Shown here: positions 1 to 5,681 of the stretch, in pieces
How positions within the stretch are numbered: the first letter of the stretch is position 1
Layout: each line of letters starts with the position of its first letter
From: Peptococcaceae bacterium
GTDB taxonomy: Bacteria; Bacillota; DSM-12270; Thermacetogeniales; Thermacetogeniaceae
Direction: 5' to 3'
Assembly: GCA_003160265.1 (NCBI GenBank)
Contig: PLQY01000093.1
Coordinates: 1 to 13,164, forward strand
Length of the DNA stretch: 13,164 bases
Program-made: the position numbers and the translations under genes
Notes under the pieces: model-generated
What the model was told of the DNA's origin: nothing
The model's database searches: none
What the model saw: only the letters and a program-made list of their open reading frames with translations

Positions 1-1751
1 GACTTGGACATCTTCGCCCCATCCTTGAGCACCATCCCCTGGGTCAGCAGGTTGGTGAAGGGCTCGTCGACCGGCGCCAGCCCCAGGTCGCAGAGTACCT
101 TCATGAAGAAGCGGGAGTAAAGCAGGTGCAGGATGGCGTGCTCGACCCCGCCGATATACTGATCCACCGGCATCCAGTAGTCCACCTTGTCCCTAGCGAA
201 GGCGTGTTCCCCGTCCCTCGGGTCGCAGTAGCGCAAATAGTACCACGACGAACAGACGAAAGTGTCCATGGTGTCGGTCTCCCGCCGGGCAGGTCCCCCG
301 CACTGCGGGCACCTGGTGTTCAGGAAGTCCTTGGCCTTCAACAGCGGCGACTCCCCGGTGGGCTCGAAAGCCACGTCCAGCGGCAACAATACCGGCAGGT
401 CGGCCTCCGGCACCGGCACGATGCCGCACTTGTCACAGTAGACGATCGGTATCGGAGCGCCCCAGTAGCGCTGCCTGGAGATCAGCCAGTCCCGCAGCCG
501 GTAGTTGACCTGCTCCCGGCCTTTGCCCCGCTCAGCCAGCAACTGGATGATCCGCAGTTTGGCCACCTCGCTGTCGATCCCGTCGAACTCCCCGGAGGCC
601 GTCATCAGCCCCGGTTCGGAATAGGCCTCGACCATCGTGGCCGCATCCAGGTCCTGCCCCAGGGGCTGGATCACTACCCGCACCGGCAGCCGGTATTTGC
701 GGGCAAATTCCAGGTCGCGCTGGTCGTGGGCCGGCACGCCCATCACGGCGCCCGTCCCGTACTCCGGCAGCACGTAGTTGGCCACCCAGATGGGGAGCCG
801 TTCCCCGGTCAGGGGATGGACGGCGTGCGCCCCGGTAAAGACCCCCACCTTCTCAGCCTCGTTGGAGGTCCTGTCGATCTCGCTCTGGACCCGCACCCGG
901 TTGACGAAGGAGCGCAGGTCGTCATTGCCGGCCTGCTCCAGCAGCCGCCCCACAAAAGGGTGCTCCGGAGCCAGTACCATGTAGGTGACCCCGTATATAG
1001 TGTCCGGGCGGGTGGTAAAGACCGGGAGCGGTGTTCCATCCCCGGCCACAAACTGCACCTCGGCCCCGGTGCTCTTCCCGATCCAGTTCTCCTGCATGAT
1101 GCGGACCTTTTCCGGCCAGCCCTGCAGTTTGTCCAAATCTGTTAAAAGGCGTTCGGCATAGGCGGTGATCCGGAAAAACCACTGATTCAGGCTCTTCTTG
1201 GTGACCTCCGTGTCGCAGCGCTCACACCGTCCGTCCACCACCTGCTCGTTGGCCAGCACCGTGGCGCAGGCGGGGCACCAGTTCACCGCAGCCTGCTTCC
1301 GGTAGGCCAGCCCCCGGTGGTAGAGCTGCAGAAACAGCCACTCGGTCCAACGGTAATAGCCCGGGTGGCAGGCAGCCACCTCCCGCGACCAGTCGTAGCT
1401 GACGCCCATGCTCTTCAACTGGCGCCGCATGTTATTGATGTTATCCCTGGTCCACCGGGAGGGATGGATACCATGCTTGATGGCGGCGTTCTCCGCCGGC
1501 AGGCCGAAGGCATCCCAGCCCATGGGGTGCAGCACGGCAAAGCCGCGCATCCTGTGATAGCGTGCCACCACGTCCCCGATGGCATAGTTGCGCACATGCC
1601 CCATGTGCAGGTTGCCCGAAGGGTAGGGAAACATCTCCAGGCAGTAGTACTTCCGCCGGTTAGGGTCCTCCCCCACCCGGTAGGCGTCGTCACGCTCCCA
1701 GCGCTCCTGCCACTTCTTTTCAGTCAGCCGGAAATTATATCTGCTCTCCAC
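1..1751 (-). CDS. leuS: leucyl-tRNA synthetase, 3' end cut by window edge
   Basis: Cytoplasmic class I synthetase that charges tRNA-Leu. The 583 visible residues contain the HIGH-type motif HMGH (about residues 49-52) after FPYPSGNL, a zinc-type CPAC...CERC pair, and CP1 editing-domain motifs (TTRPDTIYG and GVPAHDQRD). A second CPQC site precedes the catalytic KMSKS loop, where the window ends; the tRNA-binding C-terminal part, usually a further 230-250 residues, is outside. The start is GTG: an in-frame TAA lies two codons upstream, a GGGGGG ribosome-binding site sits 6 bases before the GTG, and the first ATG (residue 40) would remove the region before HMGH. It follows tRNA-Ala and a T-box antiterminator/terminator, so expression probably depends on transcription past that terminator. 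Identification is secure from several family motifs in order. Confidence 0.97.
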   Translation of the reverse strand, partial: MESRYNFRLTEKKWQERWERDDAYRVGEDPNRRKYYCLEMFPYPSGNLHMGHVRNYAIGDVVARYHRMRGFAVLHPMGWDAFGLPAENAAIKHGIHPSRWTRDNINNMRRQLKSMGVSYDWSREVAACHPGYYRWTEWLFLQLYHRGLAYRKQAAVNWCPACATVLANEQVVDGRCERCDTEVTKKSLNQWFFRITAYAERLLTDLDKLQGWPEKVRIMQENWIGKSTGAEVQFVAGDGTPLPVFTTRPDTIYGVTYMVLAPEHPFVGRLLEQAGNDDLRSFVNRVRVQSEIDRTSNEAEKVGVFTGAHAVHPLTGERLPIWVANYVLPEYGTGAVMGVPAHDQRDLEFARKYRLPVRVVIQPLGQDLDAATMVEAYSEPGLMTASGEFDGIDSEVAKLRIIQLLAERGKGREQVNYRLRDWLISRQRYWGAPIPIVYCDKCGIVPVPEADLPVLLPLDVAFEPTGESPLLKAKDFLNTRCPQCGGPARRETDTMDTFVCSSWYYLRYCDPRDGEHAFARDKVDYWMPVDQYIGGVEHAILHLLYSRFFMKVLCDLGLAPVDEPFTNLLTQGMVLKDGAKMSK

Positions 1752-1767
1752 GACTTACCCCCCAATT

Positions 1768-1798
1768 AAAAACCCCCGTCCTTGCAAAGGGACGGGAG
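1768..1798 (-). terminator. intrinsic terminator in the leuS leader
   Basis: A 9-bp stem (1798-1790 with 1781-1773, including one G-U pair) has an 8-base loop and is followed by five U residues (1772-1768), then by the leuS ribosome-binding site. Its 5' strand is shared with the T-box antiterminator, so the two folds exclude each other. It would separate the tRNA-Ala transcript from leuS unless antitermination occurs. Confidence 0.85.
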
Positions 1799-1830
1799 TT
1801 ATATTTTCCCGCGGTACCACCCGATTTGGC
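1768..1830 (-). promoter_or_regulatory. T-box antiterminator/terminator module without Stem I
   Basis: The minus strand carries the T-box signature GGGTGGTACCGCGGG (1822-1808). The antiterminator can be drawn in full. CAAA-uc-GGG (1828-1820) pairs with CCCUUUG (1791-1785). The bulge UGGUACC holds UGGU, which would pair with an ACCA tRNA end. GCGGGA pairs with UCCCGU (1797-1792). The alternative fold is the terminator at 1768-1798. In T-box leaders, uncharged tRNA stabilises the antiterminator and permits transcription of the synthetase gene. Normally a Stem I of about 100 nt reads the anticodon upstream. Here only 7 bases separate the module from the encoded CCA end of a tRNA-Ala gene, and only about 58 nt lie between the predicted transcription start and that tRNA, so no complete Stem I fits. 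Whether the module still responds to tRNA is unknown. Confidence 0.85.
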
Positions 1831-1837
1831 AAATTAT

Positions 1838-1912
1838 TGGTGGAGCTGGTGGGAGTCGAACCCACGACCTCTTCCATGCCAAGGAAGCGCGCTCCCACTG
1901 CGCTACAGCCCC
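1838..1912 (-). tRNA. tRNA-Ala, anticodon GGC
   Basis: A 75-base cloverleaf folds completely. The acceptor GGGGCTG pairs with CAGCTCC, with the alanine identity pair G3:U70. The D stem is GCGC/GCGC with loop AGTGGGA. The anticodon stem CTTCC/GGAAG encloses TTGGCAT, giving anticodon GGC. The variable loop is AGGTC, and the T stem GTGGG/CCCAC encloses TTCGACT. The discriminator base is A and CCA is encoded. The tRNA would decode GCC. It is the first gene after a consensus promoter and is followed after 7 bases by the leuS T-box module, so the nascent transcript must be processed on both sides to release it. Confidence 0.97.
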
Positions 1913-1927
1913 ACATGACTGCCCACT

Positions 1928-1991
1928 CCAATTCAATTAAGCGAGTAGCTACAACTTTATCTCAAAGCCAGGGTTAATTATATTGAATTGG
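1928..1991. repeat. imperfect inverted repeat around the tRNA promoter -10
   Basis: The arm ccaattcaattaa (1928-1940) is the reverse complement of ttaatt...gaattgg at 1974-1991, except for a 5-base insertion (atatt) that includes part of the -10 element. The arms are about 33 bases apart. One arm overlaps the promoter spacer and -10, and the other lies in the transcribed leader. It could be an operator or a chance AT-rich match; no protein is identified. Confidence 0.4.
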
Positions 1992-2005
1992 TCCGCCCCT
2001 GTCAA
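1977..2005 (-). promoter_or_regulatory. consensus sigma-A promoter for tRNA-Ala and leuS
   Basis: Reading the minus strand, TTGACA (2005-2000) is followed by a 17-base spacer and TATAAT (1982-1977), an exact match to the vegetative consensus at optimal spacing. Transcription should start near 1970, about 58 bases before the tRNA. The promoter begins about 25 bases beyond the rsfS stop, making the tRNA-leuS unit independent of the upstream genes. The short leader contains a possible 6-bp hairpin (CUACUC with GAGUGG). Confidence 0.9.
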
Positions 2006-2029
2006 CAAGATATTAGAGGTATATAACCA

Positions 2030-2377
2030 TCATGGCTCCCGGCTCACAATTTTGGCGTCTCCCCAGAGGTGTTCGAGGTCATAAAACCGCCGCGCCTCCT
2101 CGTTGAAGATGTGGACCACCACGTCGCCACCGTCCAAAAGCACCCAGCCGGATTCCGGCGTCCCCTGCCGGCGCAGGTACGGCATCCCGGCCTGGTCCAG
2201 TTCCTCCTGAACAGCCCGGGCAATCGCCGTGATCTGGGGTATATTGCGTCCGCTGCAGATCACGAAGTAGTCTGCCACCGGAAATACCCCGGTCACGTCC
2301 AGTACCCGGACATCAACAGCATTCTTGGCAGCAACCGCATCGCCCGCACGTAAGGCCAGTTCCCGGCCCTCTGACAA
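2030..2377 (-). CDS. rsfS: ribosomal silencing factor RsfS
   Basis: RsfS (DUF143/Iojap family, formerly YbeB/YqeL) binds protein uL14 on the 50S subunit and blocks subunit joining, lowering translation under nutrient limitation. The 115-residue product has the usual length. It shows the family pattern: DYFVICSG early, then a GWVLLDGGDVVVHIF strand near residue 80, and FYDLEHLWGDA near the end. The start is TTG, set by a strong purine-rich site (AGGGAGGGGGAG) a few bases upstream; no in-frame ATG fits. It follows yqeK, as in many Firmicutes, and is the last gene before the tRNA-leuS promoter. No terminator is visible between its stop and that promoter. Identification is firm. Confidence 0.94.
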   Translation of the reverse strand: MSEGRELALRAGDAVAAKNAVDVRVLDVTGVFPVADYFVICSGRNIPQITAIARAVQEELDQAGMPYLRRQGTPESGWVLLDGGDVVVHIFNEEARRFYDLEHLWGDAKIVSREP

Positions 2378-2421
2378 ACAAACTCCCCCTCCCTTTCTAG
2401 AAGTCCGGGCGCAACCCGGAT

Positions 2422-2449
2422 GCTCCTAACCTCTAGCCTCGAACCTCGA
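2422..2449. repeat. degenerate heptanucleotide array at the yqeK 3' end
   Basis: Four phased 7-mers read GCTCCTA, ACCTCTA, GCCTCGA and ACCTCGA on the plus strand; on the minus strand they are TCGAGGT, TCGAGGC, TAGAGGT and TAGGAGC. The array encodes the last residues of YqeK and supplies its TAG stop. Similar arrays lie at 3511-3582 and 5636-5670. Confidence 0.6.
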
Positions 2450-3022
2450 GGATGCTTGCTCACCAAGAAAATAATTCCACGCCGCAACCGTCTGCGGGTG
2501 GATCACCTTGCTCCTCTTCAACAGATAGCGAATCGAAAAAGCCAGGGAGATCAACATGGCCTGATCCAGGTCGCCCTGCACGGCAAGGCGCAGTTTCCCG
2601 ACTATCGGGCAGGTCCGGCCTGCAGCAATCAGGTCTGCCAGGTAAATGATCCTGGCCAGCCGGTCCATTCCCGGAGCCCCCACTGTATGCACCACGATTG
2701 CCCGCAGCACGCTCCTGTTCTCAACCCCCAGCTCTGACCGGACAAGCCAAGCGCCTACAGGCCCATGTAAAAGCACCGGAACCCGGCGTTCGATCTCATG
2801 CTCGATCAGTCCATTGGACCCAGCAATCCGGAGCAATTCGTCCGCGGACAGATCGCGGGCGTAATCGTGCAGCAACCCGGCCATCTCCGCATCCTGAATG
2901 GAGACACCGTGCATCCCGGCGATCTCCATAGCACTTTCAGCCACTGCCAGGGTATGCTCATACCGTTCCGGTGTCATGCGCCTTTTGGCAGCGGCTGCAT
3001 ATTTAGACTCTACGATGTTCAT
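2426..3022 (-). CDS. yqeK: HD-domain Ap4A hydrolase, YqeK family
   Basis: The YqeK family comprises metal-dependent HD-superfamily hydrolases that split diadenosine tetraphosphate symmetrically into two ADP. The 198-residue product shows the metal ligands in order: His23 (YEHT), His52-Asp53 (LLHDYARD), His86 (LLHGPVGA), His112 (VVHTVG) and Asp130 (IIYLADLI). Length and spacing fit the family. The ATG start has a GGAGG site only 3 bases away, which is close. A second ATG at residue 16 is possible, but the first agrees with the N-terminal length I expect for the family. The last residues (SSRFEARG) are encoded by a heptanucleotide repeat array that also provides the stop, so the tail is probably recent and not functional. 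It sits between the RRM gene and rsfS, matching the nadD-yqeK-rsfS order of Firmicutes. Confidence 0.93.
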   Translation of the reverse strand: MNIVESKYAAAAKRRMTPERYEHTLAVAESAMEIAGMHGVSIQDAEMAGLLHDYARDLSADELLRIAGSNGLIEHEIERRVPVLLHGPVGAWLVRSELGVENRSVLRAIVVHTVGAPGMDRLARIIYLADLIAAGRTCPIVGKLRLAVQGDLDQAMLISLAFSIRYLLKRSKVIHPQTVAAWNYFLGEQASSRFEARG

Positions 3023-3035
3023 CGTCCTCCAAAGG

Positions 3036-3284
3036 TTACTGGCGCGGCTTGGCTTCGTTGACCGTCAGGATCCGGCCCTCAAAATCGACGCCGTTGAGGG
3101 CATCGACGATCTTCTGGGCATCCTCGTCGTTCACCTCGACGAAACCGAAGCCCCGTGACCGCCCGGTTTCCCGGTCAACGATGATTCTGCTGTTGACCAC
3201 GCTGCCGTAATTGCCGAAAAAGTTGTTCAACCCATCAGCGTCCGTACGCCACGGCAGATTGCCGACATACAATGTGCGTGTCAA
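3036..3284 (-). CDS. small RRM-type RNA-binding protein
   Basis: A single RNA-recognition-motif protein of 82 residues, similar in design to the Rbp proteins of cyanobacteria and other bacteria. RNP2 is LYVGNL (residues 5-10) and RNP1 is RGFGFVEV (44-51), with the aromatic residues that stack on RNA bases. The reading frame extends upstream to 3380 without homology, but TTG at 3284 is preceded by AGAGGTGAAAGGGA, and starting there gives the normal N-terminus TRTLYVGNLPW. There is no glycine-rich tail. It lies between nadD and yqeK, which are often adjacent, so it looks like an insertion into the operon. Thirteen bases separate its stop from the yqeK start, suggesting co-transcription and perhaps coupling. 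RNA targets are unknown; a role in mRNA stability or cold adaptation is inference only. Confidence 0.93.
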   Translation of the reverse strand: MTRTLYVGNLPWRTDADGLNNFFGNYGSVVNSRIIVDRETGRSRGFGFVEVNDEDAQKIVDALNGVDFEGRILTVNEAKPRQ

Positions 3285-3323
3285 ATCCCTTTCACCTCTG
3301 TTATTTATAGATCTTTGCCCCTG

Positions 3324-3348
3324 AAAACCTACCCCCTCGTGGGGTAGG
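3324..3348 (-). terminator. hairpin with short U tract before the RRM gene
   Basis: A perfect 8-bp stem CCTACCCC/GGGGTAGG (3348-3341 with 3335-3328) has a 5-base loop and is followed by TTTT (3327-3324). The stem is strong but the U tract is short, so it may be a partial terminator for transcripts arriving from nadD. It may equally be the terminal hairpin of the element remnant annotated at 3324-3441. Confidence 0.55.
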
Positions 3349-3441
3349 ATGAAAGGGCGCGTAAGGCCTTGGCTTGGCAAGGCTGCTCCCGATGAAGCGA
3401 GAAGCCTCTAGGCTCGTCCTGGGGGAGGTTCACTTCAAGTG
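3324..3441 (-). mobile_element. probable remnant of an IS200/IS605 (tnpB-type) right end
   Basis: About 118 bases on the minus strand form a series of hairpins. In transcription order they are CACTT-G-AAGTG, AGCCT-AG-AGGCT, a GCTTCT/GGGAGC stem enclosing GCTTCATC, GCCTTG/CAAGGC, and the final CCTACCCC/GGGGTAGG followed by TTTTC. Segments such as GTGAACCTCCCCCAGGA, CTTCATCGGGAGCAGCC and CGCCCTTTCATCC match my memory of the 3' ends of tnpB elements, where the right end encodes the guide RNA scaffold. No tnpB or tnpA reading frame is present: nadD begins its 3' end 130 bases away. The frame through this stretch (3329-3565) has no recognisable protein. This is a pattern-based inference; a structured regulatory RNA or terminator region is the alternative. 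Confidence 0.45.
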
Positions 3442-3510
3442 TAGTATGCGGTGGCATAGAATTGGATATACCTCCGCCCCCACCACTTGGCCGACCCGCC
3501 TTCGCTGGGT

Positions 3511-3582
3511 ACCCCGTCGTGGGCCATTGGTCGTTGGATGCAATCACCGTTTTTCCACCTACCACCCACCACTAACCACTAT
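3511..3582. repeat. heptanucleotide arrays after nadD
   Basis: Two phased blocks are visible on the plus strand. The first, at 3555-3582, is CCACCTA, CCACCCA, CCACTAA, CCACTAT; its minus-strand reading TAGTGGT TAGTGGT supplies the nadD TAG stop and its last residues. The second, at 3511-3538, is ACCCCGT, CGTGGGC, CATTGGT, CGTTGGA, and resembles the array between proB and proA. About 16 bases separate the blocks. The remainder of the nadD-RRM spacer (3442-3510) shows nothing I recognise. Confidence 0.55.
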
Positions 3583-4177
3583 AAAGCCTGTTCTTTATTA
3601 TATAAGCCTCGACAGCTTCGGGTACCAGGTACTTGATGGAGGCGCCCCTCCGGACACGCTCCCTGATGTCGCTTGAGGAGATGCTTGGCGCTGGGATCTC
3701 CAGGATGGAGACCGACCCAGAGAAATATTCACCCAGCAAGGCGTTGAGTTGGCGGAGGTCATAGCCTGGCCGGGTGGCGGCAATGAACCGGCACATGGCC
3801 AACAACTCCTCAGGCTGCTTCCACTCGATGATCTCCAGGATAGCATCCGCCCCGGTGACAAAAAACAGCTCCGTACCATCGCCGTACAATTGGCGGAAGG
3901 CTCGCACCGTATCCACCGTATAGGAGTGTCCACCCCGCTCGTACTCCATCCGGGAGACTTCAAAAAACGGGTTGGTGGCGGTGGCCAGCACCGCCATCTG
4001 GTACCGGCTCCAGAAATCCGATACCGTGCCCGCCGTTTTATGGGGTGGATGCCCCGACGGCACAAAAACGACCTCCTGCAGACCATACCACTCCCTGGCC
4101 GCCTCTGCTGTCACCAGGTGCCCATAATGTACTGGGTCGAATGTCCCGCCCATGATCCCGACGCGTTGCCCGCTCAT
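3572..4177 (-). CDS. nadD: nicotinate-nucleotide adenylyltransferase
   Basis: NadD transfers AMP from ATP to nicotinate mononucleotide, giving deamido-NAD, in cytoplasmic NAD synthesis. The 201-residue product begins with the nucleotidyltransferase signature GGTFDPVHYGH (residues 10-20, the HxGH-type ATP site). It has FVPSGHPPHK near residue 40, FVTGADAI near 107-113, and ISSSDIR (166-172), the C-terminal motif binding the nucleotide phosphates. Length and order are normal. The ATG start is supported by GGAG and AGGTAG upstream and by the signature lying immediately after. It is 187 bases downstream of proA, next to the proline genes as in related Firmicutes. The final residues YSG and the TAG stop lie inside a heptanucleotide repeat array, so the extreme C-terminus may be shaped by the repeat and not by selection. 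Confidence 0.96.
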   Translation of the reverse strand: MSGQRVGIMGGTFDPVHYGHLVTAEAAREWYGLQEVVFVPSGHPPHKTAGTVSDFWSRYQMAVLATATNPFFEVSRMEYERGGHSYTVDTVRAFRQLYGDGTELFFVTGADAILEIIEWKQPEELLAMCRFIAATRPGYDLRQLNALLGEYFSGSVSILEIPAPSISSSDIRERVRRGASIKYLVPEAVEAYIIKNRLYSG

Positions 4178-4364
4178 CTACCTGCACTCCGCCCTTATCA
4201 TAATACTGGTTTCGACAATATGATATTTCCATCAGCGCCAATGCTGCCGCATTTCTTAGCATATACAGGGCATGGGAAAACAATCCTTCTCTTGATTCCA
4301 ACCGTTTAATTCTGATCTTTGATGAAAAATTCCTGCCATAAGATTACCGATTCTTCCTTGTCTA
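4178..4364. other. AT-richer spacer between proA and nadD
   Basis: This 187-base spacer is visibly AT-richer than the flanking genes. It has no clear terminator or consensus promoter. On the minus strand it contains GGCAGGAATTTTTCATC followed by a frame running into nadD that starts at TTG (4301), but that frame resembles no protein I know and lacks a convincing ribosome-binding site. The nadD ribosome-binding site occupies its last 20 bases. Confidence 0.5.
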
Positions 4365-5618
4365 TTAGTTTCGAATTTGCCCGTCGCCGAAGATGATGTA
4401 CTTGATGGAGGTCATCTCCTCCATGCCCATGGGGCCCCGGGCATGCATCTTCTGTGTGCTGATGCCGATTTCCGCCCCGAACCCGAACTGGTAGCCGTCA
4501 GTAAAGCGGGTTGAGGCATTAACAAACACCGCCGCCGCGTCCACCTGCTGGAGAAAGGTTCTGGCCTTGGCGTAACTGCTGGTGATAATCGCCTCGGAGT
4601 GCTTGGTGCCATAGGTGTTGATGTGCTGGATCGCCTCCTCCAACCCATCTACCACCTTGACCGCCAGCACCAGGTCGAGATACTCGGTCTTCCAGTCCTC
4701 TTCAACGGCCGGAATTACGTCTGGCAGGATCTCCTGAGTCCTGGGGCATCCCCGCAGTTCCACACCTTTGGCCCGCAGGGCCGCAGCCGCCGCCGGCAGG
4801 AAGACCGGAGCCACCTTGGCATGCACCAGCAAGGTCTCCATGGCATTACAGACGCTTGGGCGCTGGGTCTTGGCGTTGACTACGATCTTTTCCGCCATGG
4901 CTAGATCTGCGTCCTCTTCCACATAAGTATGACAGTTGCCAACCCCGGTCTCCAGCACCGGCACCGTAGCATTCTGCACCACGGTCCGGATCAGCCCGGC
5001 GCCACCCCTGGGAATCAGCACGTCGATGAATTCATTCATCGTCAGCATGATGTTGACCGCTTCCCGGTCGGTAGTATTCACCAGTTGGATTGTCCCGGGC
5101 GGCAATCCGGAGCCGGTGGCCGCGCCGCTGATCACCTGGGCGATCGCCTGGTTGGAGTTGAAAGCCTCGGAACCGCCCCTAAGGATCACGGCGTTCCCCG
5201 CCTTCAGGCAGAGGCCTGCAGCATCAACCGTGACGTTCGGGCGGGCCTCGTAGATAATACCGATCACACCGAGGGGTACCCGCATCTTGCCGATCTGCAA
5301 CCCGTTTGGCCGCGTCCACATCCGGAGCACCTCACCGACTGGGTCCGGCAGCGCCACCAGAGCACGCAGCCCCTTCGCCATCTCTGAAACCCGGTCCGGA
5401 GTCAGAAGCAGCCGATCCAGCAGCACCCCGCTCAGGCCATTTTTCCGGGCGGCATCCATATCATCCTGGTTGGCCTCCAGGATCATGTCGGATCGCTCCT
5501 CCAGGCTCCTGGCCATCGCCTGCAGGGCGTCGTCCTTGACTCTGGTCGACACTCCGGCCAGCTTAAAAGACGCTTCCTTGGCCCTGGCACCCATCTGCCG
5601 CAGTTCTTCCGCCAGCAT
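4365..5618 (-). CDS. proA: gamma-glutamyl phosphate reductase
   Basis: ProA, of the aldehyde dehydrogenase superfamily, reduces gamma-glutamyl phosphate with NADPH to glutamate-5-semialdehyde, which cyclises to the proline precursor. The 417-residue product has family length. Visible motifs are PLGVIGIIYEARPNVT (about 115-130), LRGGSEAFNSN (near 146-156), the PRGGAGLI loop (203-210), and the catalytic cysteine at residue 257 within TQRPSVCNAMETLLV. The GFGAEIGIST and ARGPMG motifs near the C-terminus match the family. The ATG start follows a GAGGGGG site at 7 bases. It is 63 bases downstream of proB with a heptanucleotide array between. ProB and ProA act in sequence on a labile intermediate, and co-transcription is expected. 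No T-box or other regulator is seen before the pair. Confidence 0.97.
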   Translation of the reverse strand: MLAEELRQMGARAKEASFKLAGVSTRVKDDALQAMARSLEERSDMILEANQDDMDAARKNGLSGVLLDRLLLTPDRVSEMAKGLRALVALPDPVGEVLRMWTRPNGLQIGKMRVPLGVIGIIYEARPNVTVDAAGLCLKAGNAVILRGGSEAFNSNQAIAQVISGAATGSGLPPGTIQLVNTTDREAVNIMLTMNEFIDVLIPRGGAGLIRTVVQNATVPVLETGVGNCHTYVEEDADLAMAEKIVVNAKTQRPSVCNAMETLLVHAKVAPVFLPAAAAALRAKGVELRGCPRTQEILPDVIPAVEEDWKTEYLDLVLAVKVVDGLEEAIQHINTYGTKHSEAIITSSYAKARTFLQQVDAAAVFVNASTRFTDGYQFGFGAEIGISTQKMHARGPMGMEEMTSIKYIIFGDGQIRN

Positions 5619-5635
5619 TTTATTGCCCCCTCAAC

Positions 5636-5670
5636 TTGGTCTTTGGCTTTTAGTCGTTGGTGTTGGATAC
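5636..5670. repeat. heptanucleotide array between proB and proA
   Basis: Phased 7-mers on the plus strand are TTGGTCT, TTGGCTT, TTAGTCG, TTGGTGT, then a shifted TGGATAC; on the minus strand the units resemble ACCAACG. The array lies 11 bases beyond the proB stop and ends 17 bases before the proA start, just upstream of its ribosome-binding site. Confidence 0.55.
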
Positions 5671-5681
5671 ACTCAATAAAA

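Noticed and set aside
126..1145. 339-residue plus-strand reading frame
   Set aside because: It lies opposite leuS, has no recognisable domain, and its composition (Pro/Arg/His/Val-rich) is that of a shadow frame in GC-rich DNA. The minus-strand translation has all LeuRS motifs.
3329..3565. 78-residue minus-strand frame between nadD and the RRM gene
   Set aside because: It runs through the heptamer array and the hairpin region, shows no known domain and has low-complexity Gly and Pro stretches; better explained as non-coding structure.
4038..4301. 87-residue minus-strand frame overlapping the nadD start
   Set aside because: More than half is out-of-frame nadD sequence; the rest lacks a clear ribosome-binding site and matches nothing I know.
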